Notes: generated from the letters alone by a model not told the origin. Shown: positions 51,494-59,993, numbered from the stretch's first letter. The stretch is 64,000 bases of DNA from Bacteroidota bacterium (GCA_023387985.1 JAEWHC010000009.1:992001-1056000); one strand, 5' to 3'. A program made the numbers and translations.

Positions 51494-52219
51494 TTGACCT
51501 ACGCTATAATCATAACTGCTTTAACCATCGGCATAGCCGGAAGCCTGCATTGTGTGGGTATGTGCGGACCTATCGTACTCTCGTTGCCTATGGTGCAGCC
51601 AAACGGAAACCGGCGACTTAACTTTGGTACCCTAAATTATTTTCTGGGAAAGACCTTTGCTTATGGAGTAATGGGCTTGCTGTTTGGATTGCTCGGTCAA
51701 CAGATTGTAATGGCAGGATTTCAGCGTTCACTAAGCATTGGAATCGGCATACTGATGTTGTTGTTTGCGTTGTTCGCCATTTTTAAGCCCGCTGTTCTTC
51801 ACCATAATCCGTTATCCCTTTTTATGGGTCGCCAGTTAAGCCCGGTTATGGGAAAATTGCTCAGAACTCCGGGTCAGTTCTCTACATTGGTCATTGGTTT
51901 TCTAAATGGTTTTTTGCCCTGTGGCCTGGTGTATATTGCGCTTGGCGCCGCCGTGGCAATCGGCAATAGCTGGTATGCCGCATTGTTCATGATCCTGTTT
52001 GGTATTGCCACAATACCCGGATTGCTCTTGCTGGCCTTATTCAATAATAAACTGAACGCTGCATACCGCAGTAAAATGCGCCGTGTACTCCCCTGGTTTA
52101 CAGCCATCATTGCTGTGCTGCTTATCCTTCGCGGAATGGATCTCGGGATCCCTTTTATCTCGCCTCAGGTTCCTGATTCAGCTTTGCAACAAACGGGGGA
52201 ACCGGTAATTTGCCATTGA
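51494..52219 (+). CDS. SafE/TauE-family membrane protein of the cbb3 cluster
   Basis: The 241-residue protein has about six membrane helices and begins with a TTG codon at 51494 (TYAIIITALTIGIAGSLHC...); the next in-frame ATG is at 51560, inside the conserved first helix, so a TTG start is likely. The conserved block SLHCVGMCGPIVLSLPM marks the COG2836 subgroup that regularly accompanies cco genes and is linked to copper supply in other organisms. Another helix contains NGFLPCGLVYIALG. It ends 13 bp before the convergent B12-binding gene. Confidence 0.82.
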   Translation: MTYAIIITALTIGIAGSLHCVGMCGPIVLSLPMVQPNGNRRLNFGTLNYFLGKTFAYGVMGLLFGLLGQQIVMAGFQRSLSIGIGILMLLFALFAIFKPAVLHHNPLSLFMGRQLSPVMGKLLRTPGQFSTLVIGFLNGFLPCGLVYIALGAAVAIGNSWYAALFMILFGIATIPGLLLLALFNNKLNAAYRSKMRRVLPWFTAIIAVLLILRGMDLGIPFISPQVPDSALQQTGEPVICH

Positions 52220-52232
52220 CAGGCGAATGTAT

Positions 52233-52637
52233 TTATTGCCGGTGTTCTTCTACCCAACCAGAAATATAATCAACAATATCGTGGGTATTGGTGCCTGGCG
52301 GAAACAACTTGCCCACACCGATCTCGTTTAATGACGGTACATCTTCCTCAGGGATAATTCCACCACCGGTAAGCAATATATCGTTCACTTCTTTCGCTTT
52401 CATCAGGTTGATCAGCCTGGGAAAAACAGTCATATGGGCACCGCTCAATATACTCACCCCAATGGCATCCACATCTTCCTGCAAGGCGGCTTCAATCACC
52501 ATTTCCGGCGTTTGCCGTAAACCGGTATAGATCACCTCCATTCCTGCATCGCGCAGTGCCGTTGCAATTACCTTTGCTCCGCGATCATGTCCGTCAAGGC
52601 CTACTTTAGCCACCAAAACTCGAATGGGTCTTTCCAT
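52233..52637 (-). CDS. Stand-alone B12-binding domain protein (methylmalonyl-CoA mutase C-terminal type)
   Basis: From the ATG at 52637 (MERPIRVLVAKVGLDGHDRG) this protein has 134 residues and consists of a single cobalamin-binding Rossmann domain. The motif DGHDRG corresponds to the DxHxxG cobalamin-ligating histidine; SILSGAH and TGGGIIP follow at the expected places. Similar stand-alone domains pair with separate catalytic subunits in some mutases. No large mutase subunit is in the window. An extended start at 52694 would run into the upstream region shared with the aldo/keto reductase gene. Confidence 0.88.
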   Translation of the reverse strand: MERPIRVLVAKVGLDGHDRGAKVIATALRDAGMEVIYTGLRQTPEMVIEAALQEDVDAIGVSILSGAHMTVFPRLINLMKAKEVNDILLTGGGIIPEEDVPSLNEIGVGKLFPPGTNTHDIVDYISGWVEEHRQ

Positions 52638-52668
52638 AAAACAGATGTTTATATTTGTAAAGGTACAA

Positions 52669-52696
52669 TTGCACTTTATTAAATAGTCTAACATTG
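52669..52696 (+). promoter_or_regulatory. Weak promoter TTG-N17-TAACATTG of the aldo/keto reductase gene
   Basis: The -7 element matches TAnnTTTG at 7 of 8 positions and lies 7 bp before the ATG at 52704; the TTG is 17 bp upstream, shorter than usual. Confidence 0.35.
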
Positions 52697-52703
52697 GTCA
52701 GTT

Positions 52704-53693
52704 ATGCGTTACCGGAAATTTGGAAATACCGATCTGCTTGTCAGCGAAATCGGATTTGGCGCATGGGCAATCGGCGGCCCGGCAAAAGTTGGAAATGTGG
52801 AGATTGGATGGGGAAATACGGATGACAGGGAATCGAAACGCGCAATAGCCGCAGCACTCGATCATGGCATAAATTTTTTTGATACGGCAGATTTTTACGG
52901 CCTTGGCCACTCCGAAGAATTGCTCGGGAAAACCCTGGCGGGAAAAGATGCCCTCATCGCAACCAAAATGGGTCAGCGCGTTGGGCAAAACGGAAATATA
53001 ATTGTAGATTACAGCTATGACTATGTTTTGGAAGCATGTGAAAAAAGCCTGAAGCGGTTGAAAAGGGAATGCATTGATTTTTATCAGCTCCATGTGGCCC
53101 GGATACAGCAACTTAAAGATGGCGAATGCATTGAAGCTATGGAAAAACTCCAGCAAGAGGGCAAGATCAGGTATTATGGAATAAGCCTCAACACGTTTGA
53201 ACCCCAACCGGAAGCCGGGTGGTTTTTCAATAACCGAAAAGGTAACGGCTTTCAATTGGTGCTGAATTTTATCAACCGTCAATCATTGACGGTGGTGGAA
53301 CAAGCCGCGCAAATGGGATATGGTGTCATTGCCCGGATGGCGCTGCAATTCGGATTGCTGAGCGGTAAAGTTTCGCCGAGGCAAAAGTTTGAATCCAACG
53401 ATCATCGCAGTTACCGTACCAACCCGGAATATATTGAGCAGATAAACAGTTTACTGGAAACCTTTAAGGAGCTCGCGGATAAATACCAGACCACCCTTGC
53501 AGGAATTGCCCTGAGTTTTGTACTTGGATATCCTGGCATAAGCACCGTTATTGCAGGAATGCGCACTGTAAAGCAGGTGGAAATGAACAGCAATGAACCT
53601 ATAAAACTTTCCGCCAATGATCATGCAGCGCTCGCCAACCTAAAAAAGGAGGAATGGGACAAAATTTGGCAGACGGCCCGCTCCCTGGGTTAG
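52704..53693 (+). CDS. Aldo/keto reductase
   Basis: The 329-residue TIM-barrel oxidoreductase uses NADPH to reduce carbonyls. The catalytic tetrad can be seen as FFDTADFYGLGHSEELLG (Asp, Tyr), ALIATKMGQR (Lys) and DFYQLHVAR (His). The C-terminal cofactor-binding region is GIALSFVLGYPGISTVIAGM with a following RTVKQVEMN. It belongs to the AKR11/12-like bacterial group by these features; the substrate is unknown. Its stop overlaps that of gltX. Confidence 0.9.
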   Translation: MRYRKFGNTDLLVSEIGFGAWAIGGPAKVGNVEIGWGNTDDRESKRAIAAALDHGINFFDTADFYGLGHSEELLGKTLAGKDALIATKMGQRVGQNGNIIVDYSYDYVLEACEKSLKRLKRECIDFYQLHVARIQQLKDGECIEAMEKLQQEGKIRYYGISLNTFEPQPEAGWFFNNRKGNGFQLVLNFINRQSLTVVEQAAQMGYGVIARMALQFGLLSGKVSPRQKFESNDHRSYRTNPEYIEQINSLLETFKELADKYQTTLAGIALSFVLGYPGISTVIAGMRTVKQVEMNSNEPIKLSANDHAALANLKKEEWDKIWQTARSLG

Positions 53694-55228
53694 AGAATAC
53701 TGTCACGCAGGTTGTCTAATACAAGTGAGATGCGTTTTATGGTTTCTTCTTTGCCGATCAATTCCGCTATATCAAAAACACCGGGACCGAATTTTCCGCC
53801 CACCAGCATAATCCGTAATGGCAGCATCAGCTCACCGGCCTTTAGCTGCCTCGACGCTGCAAGTTCTTTAAAAGCCAGCTCCATTTCGCCGGCTGCCCTG
53901 TAATTATTTTCACTTAGCCGTTGAGAAAACTCCGCAAAGAAATCAGCTTTGTCCGATGTCCATTTGGAGGAAATGGCCCCAATGTCCGTTTCATGAGGTG
54001 TTGTAAAAAAATAAGAAGCCTGCTGGATAAAATCCGTTAGCAAAATGCAGCGGTCCTTCACCATTGCAATAACTTTAGCCAGGTTGGTATCGTCAATGCC
54101 CTGGATCCCTGTCTTTTCGAGCAACGGTTTCACTACGGGCAAGAGCTTTTCTTCAGTGGAAGATTTGATCCATTCGTGGTTGAACCATTTTGCCTTTTCG
54201 TAATCGAATTGGGCGCCGGCAGAATGAATGCGATCGAGTGAAAAAGCAGCAATCAGTTCTTCCATTAAATATATTTCCTTGCCAGTTCCGTCGTTCCAGC
54301 CCAGTAAGGCAAGCAAATTGTTCAATGCTTCCGGAAGAAAACCCCTTTCCCGGAATCCTTCTGTAAATTCATTTTTCACCGGATCTGTCCAGTTCATGGC
54401 AAAAATGGGAAAACCGTATTTGTTGCCGTGTCGCTTGCTGAGTTTCGAACCATCGGGGCCCAGGATCAGGGGCAAATGCGCATAGAGGGGCATCTCATCT
54501 TTCCAACCCAGGTAATCCCAAAGGAGAAGGTGCACGGGTGCACTGCTTAGCCATTCTTCGCCCCGGAATACATGCGTGATCTTCATGAGATAGTCATCCA
54601 CCACTACGGCAAGATGATACGTAGGCATACCGTCAGCTTTAAGAAGCACTTTGTCATCAACCTGACTGGTATTAAAATTCACCTCACCCCGAATGATATC
54701 CTGAATGCTCAAATCCTGGTTTTCGGGTGTCTTGATCCTGATCACATAGGGTGTTCCTTCCGCGATCTTTTCGCGGGCATATTCAAGCTCCATATTGATG
54801 GAGTTGTGCATAGAATTCCGGCTCTGGAAATTATAGGTAGGGTGTGGGTTATTGCCGGTTTTATATTCCTGCCGCATTTTCTCCAGTTCTGTTGGTGTAT
54901 CAAATGCATAGTAGGCATGGCCTGCATCCACCAGCTTGTGTGCATAATTCTGGTAAATTTCTTTTCGTTCACTTTGGCGGTAGGGACCGTAGTTTCCACC
55001 ATGCTTCACACTTTCATCAGGCTCAAGGCCGCACCATTCCAGGCATTTGAAAATGTACTCTTCTGCTCCCGGCACGTAACGGGTCTGATCCGTGTCTTCA
55101 ATCCGGAGAATGAAATCTCCACCATTTTTCCGGGCAAACAGGTAATTATACAGAACTGTTCTTACACCTCCCAAATGCAGTCCTCCTGTTGGTGAGGGCG
55201 CAAACCTTACCCTTACTCTTTTTTCCAT
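53690..55228 (-). CDS. gltX: Glutamyl-tRNA synthetase
   Basis: GltX charges tRNA-Glu. The protein has 512 residues from the ATG at 55228. The HIGH-equivalent motif is in FAPSPTGGLHLGGVRTVLYNYLF and the KMSKS-equivalent in GPDGSKLSKRHG; DTDQTRYVPGAEEYI and EWLSSAPVHLLLWDYLGW are also typical. The annotated start fits a promoter box 6 bp upstream (55235-55242). The gene converges with the aldo/keto reductase gene with stops nested in one TTAG. Confidence 0.96.
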   Translation of the reverse strand: MEKRVRVRFAPSPTGGLHLGGVRTVLYNYLFARKNGGDFILRIEDTDQTRYVPGAEEYIFKCLEWCGLEPDESVKHGGNYGPYRQSERKEIYQNYAHKLVDAGHAYYAFDTPTELEKMRQEYKTGNNPHPTYNFQSRNSMHNSINMELEYAREKIAEGTPYVIRIKTPENQDLSIQDIIRGEVNFNTSQVDDKVLLKADGMPTYHLAVVVDDYLMKITHVFRGEEWLSSAPVHLLLWDYLGWKDEMPLYAHLPLILGPDGSKLSKRHGNKYGFPIFAMNWTDPVKNEFTEGFRERGFLPEALNNLLALLGWNDGTGKEIYLMEELIAAFSLDRIHSAGAQFDYEKAKWFNHEWIKSSTEEKLLPVVKPLLEKTGIQGIDDTNLAKVIAMVKDRCILLTDFIQQASYFFTTPHETDIGAISSKWTSDKADFFAEFSQRLSENNYRAAGEMELAFKELAASRQLKAGELMLPLRIMLVGGKFGPGVFDIAELIGKEETIKRISLVLDNLRDSIL

Positions 55229-55234
55229 AGGGTG

Positions 55235-55242
55235 CAAATATA
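55235..55242 (-). promoter_or_regulatory. Consensus -7 box TATATTTG, 6 bp before the gltX ATG
   Basis: Read on the minus strand this is a full TAnnTTTG match. Six bases (55229-55234) separate it from the ATG at 55228, so the gltX mRNA would be leaderless or nearly so. No TTG at -33 is seen. Confidence 0.55.
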
Positions 55243-55253
55243 CACACCACGAA

Positions 55254-55973
55254 ATGGCAGATGAAATGCTTTATAAAATGGAGAACCTGAAAAATTCAAT
55301 CCGCCTGCCATGGTTTGTTTTTTTAATTTTTACCTTTAGCGCTGTGTTTTACCTCAACTATTCTCCAAAGTGGATGCGCATTATGTTTCCTTCCGGACTT
55401 GTTTGGGATGTCCCGGGTAAGCAGGAGGAATTGTATCTCACATTTGATGATGGGCCGCATCCGGAAGCAACGCCTTTTGTATTGGACCAGCTTGCGCAAT
55501 ACAATATGAAAGGAACCTTCTTTTGCATAGGTAAAAATGTACGGGAATACCCGGAAATTTACAGGCGGATCTGTAAAGAGGGACATGGAATAGGCAATCA
55601 CACCATGGAGCACAATAATTCTAAATTTACCACCATCAAAGATTACGTCAAGAGCATTGAAGAAGCTGCTCAGCTGATTGACAGTCCGCATTTCAGGCCG
55701 CCTTACGGCCAACTGGATAAATTGCATGCCATGGCCATCCGCGAAAGGTTCCCCAATATGCAAATCGTAATGTGGTCGGCTCTCACCGGTGATTTTGATA
55801 CTTCCAAAACCTGGGAGTATTGTTATGCCAAATGCCGGCAATATGCCAAGCCGGGAGGCATCATTGTATATCATGACAGTGCCAAGGCGTTCCCGAGGTT
55901 AAAGGATGCGCTGCCGGCCACATTAAAATGGATCCGGGAAATGGGTTGGAAAAGTGTTCCTCTTCCTCATTAA
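55254..55973 (+). CDS. Polysaccharide deacetylase (NodB-like)
   Basis: The 239-residue protein has an N-terminal membrane anchor (LPWFVFLIFTFSAVFYL, about residues 18-34) and a carbohydrate esterase 4 domain. The motifs are TFDDGPHPEAT with metal Asp, HTMEHNNSKF with the HxxxH zinc pair, FRPPYGQ, and the C-terminal IIVYHDSAKAF. It would deacetylate N-acetylated surface sugars such as peptidoglycan or exopolysaccharide. The start at 55254 is only 25 bp from the divergent gltX ATG; internal ATGs at 55266 and 55278 are possible. tatD follows after 9 bp. Confidence 0.9.
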   Translation: MADEMLYKMENLKNSIRLPWFVFLIFTFSAVFYLNYSPKWMRIMFPSGLVWDVPGKQEELYLTFDDGPHPEATPFVLDQLAQYNMKGTFFCIGKNVREYPEIYRRICKEGHGIGNHTMEHNNSKFTTIKDYVKSIEEAAQLIDSPHFRPPYGQLDKLHAMAIRERFPNMQIVMWSALTGDFDTSKTWEYCYAKCRQYAKPGGIIVYHDSAKAFPRLKDALPATLKWIREMGWKSVPLPH

Positions 55974-55982
55974 TTTGCTGTG

Positions 55983-56747
55983 ATGAAAATTATCGATTCG
56001 CATACCCATCTTTATCAACCTGACTTTGATGGCGACCGGGATGATGTGATCCAACGAGCAAATGATCTCGGCGTGGAACGGTTCTATCTTCCCGGAATCG
56101 ACAAAGCAGTGTGGCCGCGTATGATGGATATGCAGGAGCGTTATGCAGGAGTATTTGCCATGCCCGGGTTACATCCTGTTTCAGTAGGGGAGCATTACCA
56201 GGATGAGCTTGATTTTGTTGAAGCACAGCTTAAATCGGGCGGCTGGCCGGCTATTGGAGAAATCGGTCTTGATTTTTACTGGGACAAAACGTTTACTCGT
56301 CAACAATTTGAAGTTTTTCACAAGCAGATGGAATGGGCTCTCGATCTTAACCTGCCGATTGTGATTCATACCCGCAATGCCATGCAAGAAACCATTGAGA
56401 CAGTTAAGCCTTTTGCGGAAAAAGGCCTGCGAGGTGTATTTCATTGTTTTACCGACAACCTTCAATCGGCAAAACAAATTGTTGACATGGAATTTTTACT
56501 GGGAATCGGCGGTGTGCTGACCTACAAAAATGCACGTCTGCCGGAAGTGCTCGTACATCTTTCACTTGAACATCTTATTTTAGAAACAGATGCGCCTTAC
56601 CTTACCCCCGTGCCTTTTCGGGGAAAACGAAATGAAAGCAGTTATCTCCGGTATGTAATTGAAACGCTTGCAGAGACATACCAGGTTACTCCGGAAGAAG
56701 TTGCAGCCAGGACTACTGAAAATGCTTTGAATTTGTATAAAACCTGA
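55983..56747 (+). CDS. tatD: TatD-family metal-dependent hydrolase
   Basis: TatD-like hydrolases are 3'-5' exonucleases or related metal enzymes with a TIM barrel. The 254-residue protein has IDSHTHLYQPDFDGDRDD with the two N-terminal histidines, GLHPVSVGEHY, AIGEIGLDFYWD with the conserved glutamate, VIHTRNAMQETI, FHCFTDNLQ and LETDAPYLTPVPFRGKRNES. I used the ATG at 55983; the GTG just before it is not needed. It lies 9 bp after the deacetylase gene. Confidence 0.93.
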   Translation: MKIIDSHTHLYQPDFDGDRDDVIQRANDLGVERFYLPGIDKAVWPRMMDMQERYAGVFAMPGLHPVSVGEHYQDELDFVEAQLKSGGWPAIGEIGLDFYWDKTFTRQQFEVFHKQMEWALDLNLPIVIHTRNAMQETIETVKPFAEKGLRGVFHCFTDNLQSAKQIVDMEFLLGIGGVLTYKNARLPEVLVHLSLEHLILETDAPYLTPVPFRGKRNESSYLRYVIETLAETYQVTPEEVAARTTENALNLYKT

Positions 56748-56806
56748 ATCTAAAATCAAAAATACTTGGCAGGAAGACTCTGGTTCGATAATTTTGCCGC
56801 CCTTAC

Positions 56807-56893
56807 AGAGAGGTGCCCGAGTGGTTGAAGGGGCTCGCCTGGAAAGCGGGTATACGGGGAACTGTATCGTGGGTTCGAATCCCATCCTCTCTG
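56807..56893 (+). tRNA. tRNA-Ser(GGA)
   Basis: An 87-nt serine tRNA. The acceptor stem AGAGAGG pairs with CCTCTCT (7 bp) and the discriminator is G. The anticodon arm is CTCGC-CTGGAAA-GCGGG, giving anticodon GGA at 56841-56843. A long variable arm precedes the T arm GTGGGTTCGAATCCCAT, as required of tRNA-Ser. CCA is not encoded. Confidence 0.96.
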
Positions 56894-56954
56894 CTGCAAA
56901 AAGAAGTTACTGGATGCAGTAATTTCTTTTATTCAACAAAGCTCTGCTGATCAA

Positions 56955-58319
56955 TTATTGCTTAATTTTCTTTGTGAATTTTTCCAGATCAATAAGTTCG
57001 TCATTGACATTGACCCACTGTGCATCTCCAAAATCGTTTTGTTCCAGTACCACATTATTGCAGTCATCAAATCCAGCAGCAATACGCGATTGCCGGCTTG
57101 AAATTGAGTTGATATTATTGCGAATGAAAATGCTGTCCGTTTTCGTAAACCGTATATCGGCGATTGGGCTACCAAATGCGCCATTGCGTACATTGTTTTC
57201 GAAGCGCCAGTTTTTGCGTGTTACCGGATTTTGCCTGTCAGAATCGCGGCAAACAATGGTATGCCCGGAGGTTGTATAATCATTATGGTGGATATAAATA
57301 TTGCTTACATCACCTTTTCCAAGGGCAGCAATAAAAGTCATCGCTGTTTGGAAACTGCTGTTCCGGATTTCTACATCTGTTACAAAACCATCTGAACTGT
57401 AGGGTTCCAGGTCAATAGCTGCCCTTCTTCCGAGGCTTGTGGTAACCGAATCAATTAATATGTATTGCGCATTGCATAAGGCTATTGCTTGTCTTCCAGT
57501 ATTTTGAATGAATGAATGCCGAATGGCTACATTGGTTGTTGGTGCGGTGGGTGTGTTGCCCAAATAAATTCCATCACCCCACATGCCATTTATTTCTACA
57601 TTTTCAATCAGAAAATTATTGCCATTGTGAATGGAAATTCCATGTTCAAATTCCCAGTAAGGTTGGTAACCTGGCGCATTGCCCAAACTTCCATTATCTT
57701 TTTCCCCTTTCCAAAATACAGGTGCACCAGGCGCCAGGTCGCGGCCGCGGATGGTATTGCTTCCTGAGATTTTTAAATTTTTAATGACTATATTTTGACT
57801 TGAATTAAACCAAAAATGCCGGCGGTGACTGTAATTATTTTGGCCAACGTTTCCACCAAAAGGTATTGCCGGTGCCGTAGTAAAAAATTCTGCGCCATTG
57901 CCATCAAAAATTAAATTTTTCCGTCCTTCAATCCAGAATACGCCTTTCTGTCCGCGTGGATGGTTCTTCAGATCCCCATTGGTGAGGTATTTACCCGGAC
58001 GAAAACGGATAATGCTTGGATTATTATAAGTACCATCGGGTATGTTGTCAATTTCTTTTTGAATGGCAATGGACATATCGCGAAGGCTGTCTGGTTTCAC
58101 ATTCACCACGTAAACAGTACCCGTGCCGCCAAATTTACCTACACTGTCCAATTGTGAATAAACAATGGGAGCTGTGGTGTGATCTGCTTCACTTGTTGAC
58201 GGTTTCTGAATGGTTGTTTCATCTTTTTGAGGCACAGGCCCGGTATCCTGCCGGGTAGCAGGTACCACACCGGCAATAATCAAAATCCCTTTTATTATTT
58301 CTCCCAATATTTGTTTCAT
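56955..58319 (-). CDS. Secreted right-handed parallel beta-helix protein
   Basis: The 454-residue protein opens with a hydrophobic N-terminal segment (LGEIIKGILIIAGVVPA), a weak signal or membrane anchor, then a Thr/Ser/Pro-rich linker. From about residue 90 come parallel beta-helix repeats with stacked Asn and hydrophobic residues (KNLIFDGNGAEFF, QNIVIKNLKISGSNTIRG, NNFLIENVEINGMWGDGIYLG, RHSFIQNTGRQAI). This pectate lyase-like fold is common in enzymes acting on polysaccharides, but no active-site constellation was recognised. It lies beside tRNA-Ser, without signs of integration. Confidence 0.8.
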   Translation of the reverse strand: MKQILGEIIKGILIIAGVVPATRQDTGPVPQKDETTIQKPSTSEADHTTAPIVYSQLDSVGKFGGTGTVYVVNVKPDSLRDMSIAIQKEIDNIPDGTYNNPSIIRFRPGKYLTNGDLKNHPRGQKGVFWIEGRKNLIFDGNGAEFFTTAPAIPFGGNVGQNNYSHRRHFWFNSSQNIVIKNLKISGSNTIRGRDLAPGAPVFWKGEKDNGSLGNAPGYQPYWEFEHGISIHNGNNFLIENVEINGMWGDGIYLGNTPTAPTTNVAIRHSFIQNTGRQAIALCNAQYILIDSVTTSLGRRAAIDLEPYSSDGFVTDVEIRNSSFQTAMTFIAALGKGDVSNIYIHHNDYTTSGHTIVCRDSDRQNPVTRKNWRFENNVRNGAFGSPIADIRFTKTDSIFIRNNINSISSRQSRIAAGFDDCNNVVLEQNDFGDAQWVNVNDELIDLEKFTKKIKQ

Positions 58320-58524
58320 TTTATTTACTTCTGATGTCTCTTACACTGATACGTTACATCCAATCATTTGATACAGAACGACCGTTAATCTGATTTGTAC
58401 CCGCACATTTGTTTTTTCAACAAATTACTACAAAAGGGCTTTGAATTTGTAACATTCTTCCCAAATCGGCCTTTTGGCATGATTTTGATACATTAATAAA
58501 CATCGTCAATTAAATCAATTAAAT

Positions 58525-58779
58525 ATGGAAAACATCTTAGTAGTTCTTTTAGTAGGTGCATTGGCCGGCTGGCTTGGAAGTATGATATTCAAAGGCAGTG
58601 GGCTAGGCCTTATCGGAAACATTGTTGTAGGTATTCTCGGTAGTTTTGTGGGCAGCTGGCTCCTCGGAAGTCTTGGAGTAGGAATGGGAGGTTCCATTCT
58701 TGGGGCTATTCTTACCGGGGCTTTAGGGGCTATTGTAATACTTGCCATACTTAATCTCGTGTTCCGGGGAAGGGCCTGA
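58525..58779 (+). CDS. GlsB/YeaQ/YmgE-family small membrane protein
   Basis: The 84-residue protein has three hydrophobic glycine-rich segments (VVLLVGALAGWLGSMIF, LIGNIVVGILGSFVGSWLL, LGAILTGALGAIVILAIL). The GLIGNIVVGILGSFVG block is the signature of the transglycosylase-associated (GlsB/YeaQ) family. Members are general-stress membrane proteins of unclear function. It is followed by a strong terminator and has its own promoter region of about 205 bp. Confidence 0.9.
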   Translation: MENILVVLLVGALAGWLGSMIFKGSGLGLIGNIVVGILGSFVGSWLLGSLGVGMGGSILGAILTGALGAIVILAILNLVFRGRA

Positions 58780-58801
58780 TGCCTTCAGCCGAAATAGTTT
58801 G

Positions 58802-58832
58802 GGTTGCTTTTTTCTGAAAAGCAGCCTTTTTT
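58802..58832 (+). terminator. Rho-independent terminator after the GlsB-family gene
   Basis: A 10-bp stem (GGTTGCTTTT with AAAAGCAGCC, one G-T pair) closes a 5-nt loop and ends in six T residues, 23 bp past the stop. Confidence 0.85.
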
Positions 58833-59496
58833 ATTGCAGGTTAATCACGTGCGTGCCGGGTTCATAGGATTGACCAAGGCTCTCAATAACAGTATTCAAC
58901 TGATGCGGATTGTTCAGGAAATCCGCATCTGAAACATCGATCAATAAAGTTGGAACGGGATTGGTCCGGATAAAATGCTGATACGTTTCCTGGATATCAT
59001 ACAGATATTGGTCTGGTATATTTAATTCATAGGCCCGGTTGCGTTTTTGAATATTTTGTTGCAATTTCCGGACAGGAGCATGTAAATAAATAACAATATC
59101 CGGCAGCACAATTTGTTGATTCATGATCTCAAACAATCTCATGAACAAACGATATTCCTCTTCCTGCAAATTTACACGGGCAAACAACAAGCATTTTGTA
59201 AATAGATAATCACTAACAGTAAAACTGCCAAACAAGTCGGGTGTTAGGGGGTTTTCGGTAAGTTGCTTATACCGTTCTGCCATAAAAAATAATTCGAGCG
59301 GAAAAGCATACTGTTGCGGATTTTCGTAAAAACGGGGAAGAAAGGGGTTGTCCGCAAATTCTTCAAGGATCAGCCTCGAATACAATCGGTCGGCCAGCAA
59401 AGTCGCCAGGGTGGTTTTGCCAGCCCCGATGTTGCCTTCTACAGTAATATAACGATATGGGATATTCGCAATGTCCATTGCCGCAAAAGAACTCAT
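58831..59496 (-). CDS. Deoxynucleoside kinase
   Basis: The 221-residue P-loop protein belongs to the deoxyadenosine/deoxyguanosine kinase family. It shows YITVEGNIGAGKTTLATLLA near residue 18, the FLPRFYENPQQYAFPLELFFMAER block, and QKRNRAYELNIPDQYL with the LID arginines. I used the ATG at 59496; a TTG at 59505 and an ATG at 59478 are alternatives. It would salvage purine deoxynucleosides. It lies 11 bp after folK, in the same direction. Confidence 0.9.
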   Translation of the reverse strand: MSSFAAMDIANIPYRYITVEGNIGAGKTTLATLLADRLYSRLILEEFADNPFLPRFYENPQQYAFPLELFFMAERYKQLTENPLTPDLFGSFTVSDYLFTKCLLFARVNLQEEEYRLFMRLFEIMNQQIVLPDIVIYLHAPVRKLQQNIQKRNRAYELNIPDQYLYDIQETYQHFIRTNPVPTLLIDVSDADFLNNPHQLNTVIESLGQSYEPGTHVINLQ

Positions 59497-59507
59497 TTCA
59501 CTCAATT

Positions 59508-59993
59508 CTAAATGGAAATTTTCTGCACATCCAGGTGATCGGGGCTTTCTTCCAATAATTGGATAATGGTTTTTTTCAATAAAGGATGAATGAAATCCGG
59601 GGCTATTTCTGCCAAAGGCACTAAGGTAAAATTGCGGAGGTGCAGCCGGGGATGAGGGATCTCCAGGTTTTCTTCTTTTAACCGAAAGTCATTAAAGAAC
59701 AAAATATCAATATCCATGGTACGGGGCCCATTGCGGTGAACCCTTTCCCGGTTAAAACTTTTTTCAATCTGGAATATGCGCTGAAGAATTTCCTGGGGTG
59801 CCAGGCCTGTTTCCACCAGCAATACCTGGTTTACAAAATGGGGTTGATCCGCGTTCCCCCAGGCTTCGGTACGGTAGGCTGAAGAAGCTTTTGTAATCCT
59901 GCCGATACCGGTATAAATACGTGCAAAAGCAAATTGAAGGTTAAGCAGGCGGTCACCTAAATTACCACCTATAATCAAATAAACTGTATTCAT
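59508..59993 (-). CDS. folK: 2-amino-4-hydroxy-6-hydroxymethyldihydropteridine diphosphokinase
   Basis: FolK transfers a pyrophosphate from ATP to the pterin alcohol in folate synthesis. With the ATG at 59993 (MNTVYLIIGGNLGDR) it has 161 residues, matching the family. VYLIIGGNLGDRLLNL contains the pterin-binding N-terminus, and NGPRTMDIDILFFND the signature with magnesium-binding aspartates; EIPHPRLHLRNFTLVPLAEIAP follows. The frame extends to 60044, but that part is unrelated to the family. Confidence 0.95.
   Translation of the reverse strand: MNTVYLIIGGNLGDRLLNLQFAFARIYTGIGRITKASSAYRTEAWGNADQPHFVNQVLLVETGLAPQEILQRIFQIEKSFNRERVHRNGPRTMDIDILFFNDFRLKEENLEIPHPRLHLRNFTLVPLAEIAPDFIHPLLKKTIIQLLEESPDHLDVQKISI

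Noticed and set aside
52698..53282. A 194-residue frame antisense to the aldo/keto reductase gene
   Set aside because: The plus-strand gene has the full catalytic tetrad; no evidence supports the overlapping frame.
56807..56893. tRNA-Ser as a possible integration site with the beta-helix gene as cargo
   Set aside because: No repeat of the tRNA 3' end, integrase or change of composition is seen nearby.
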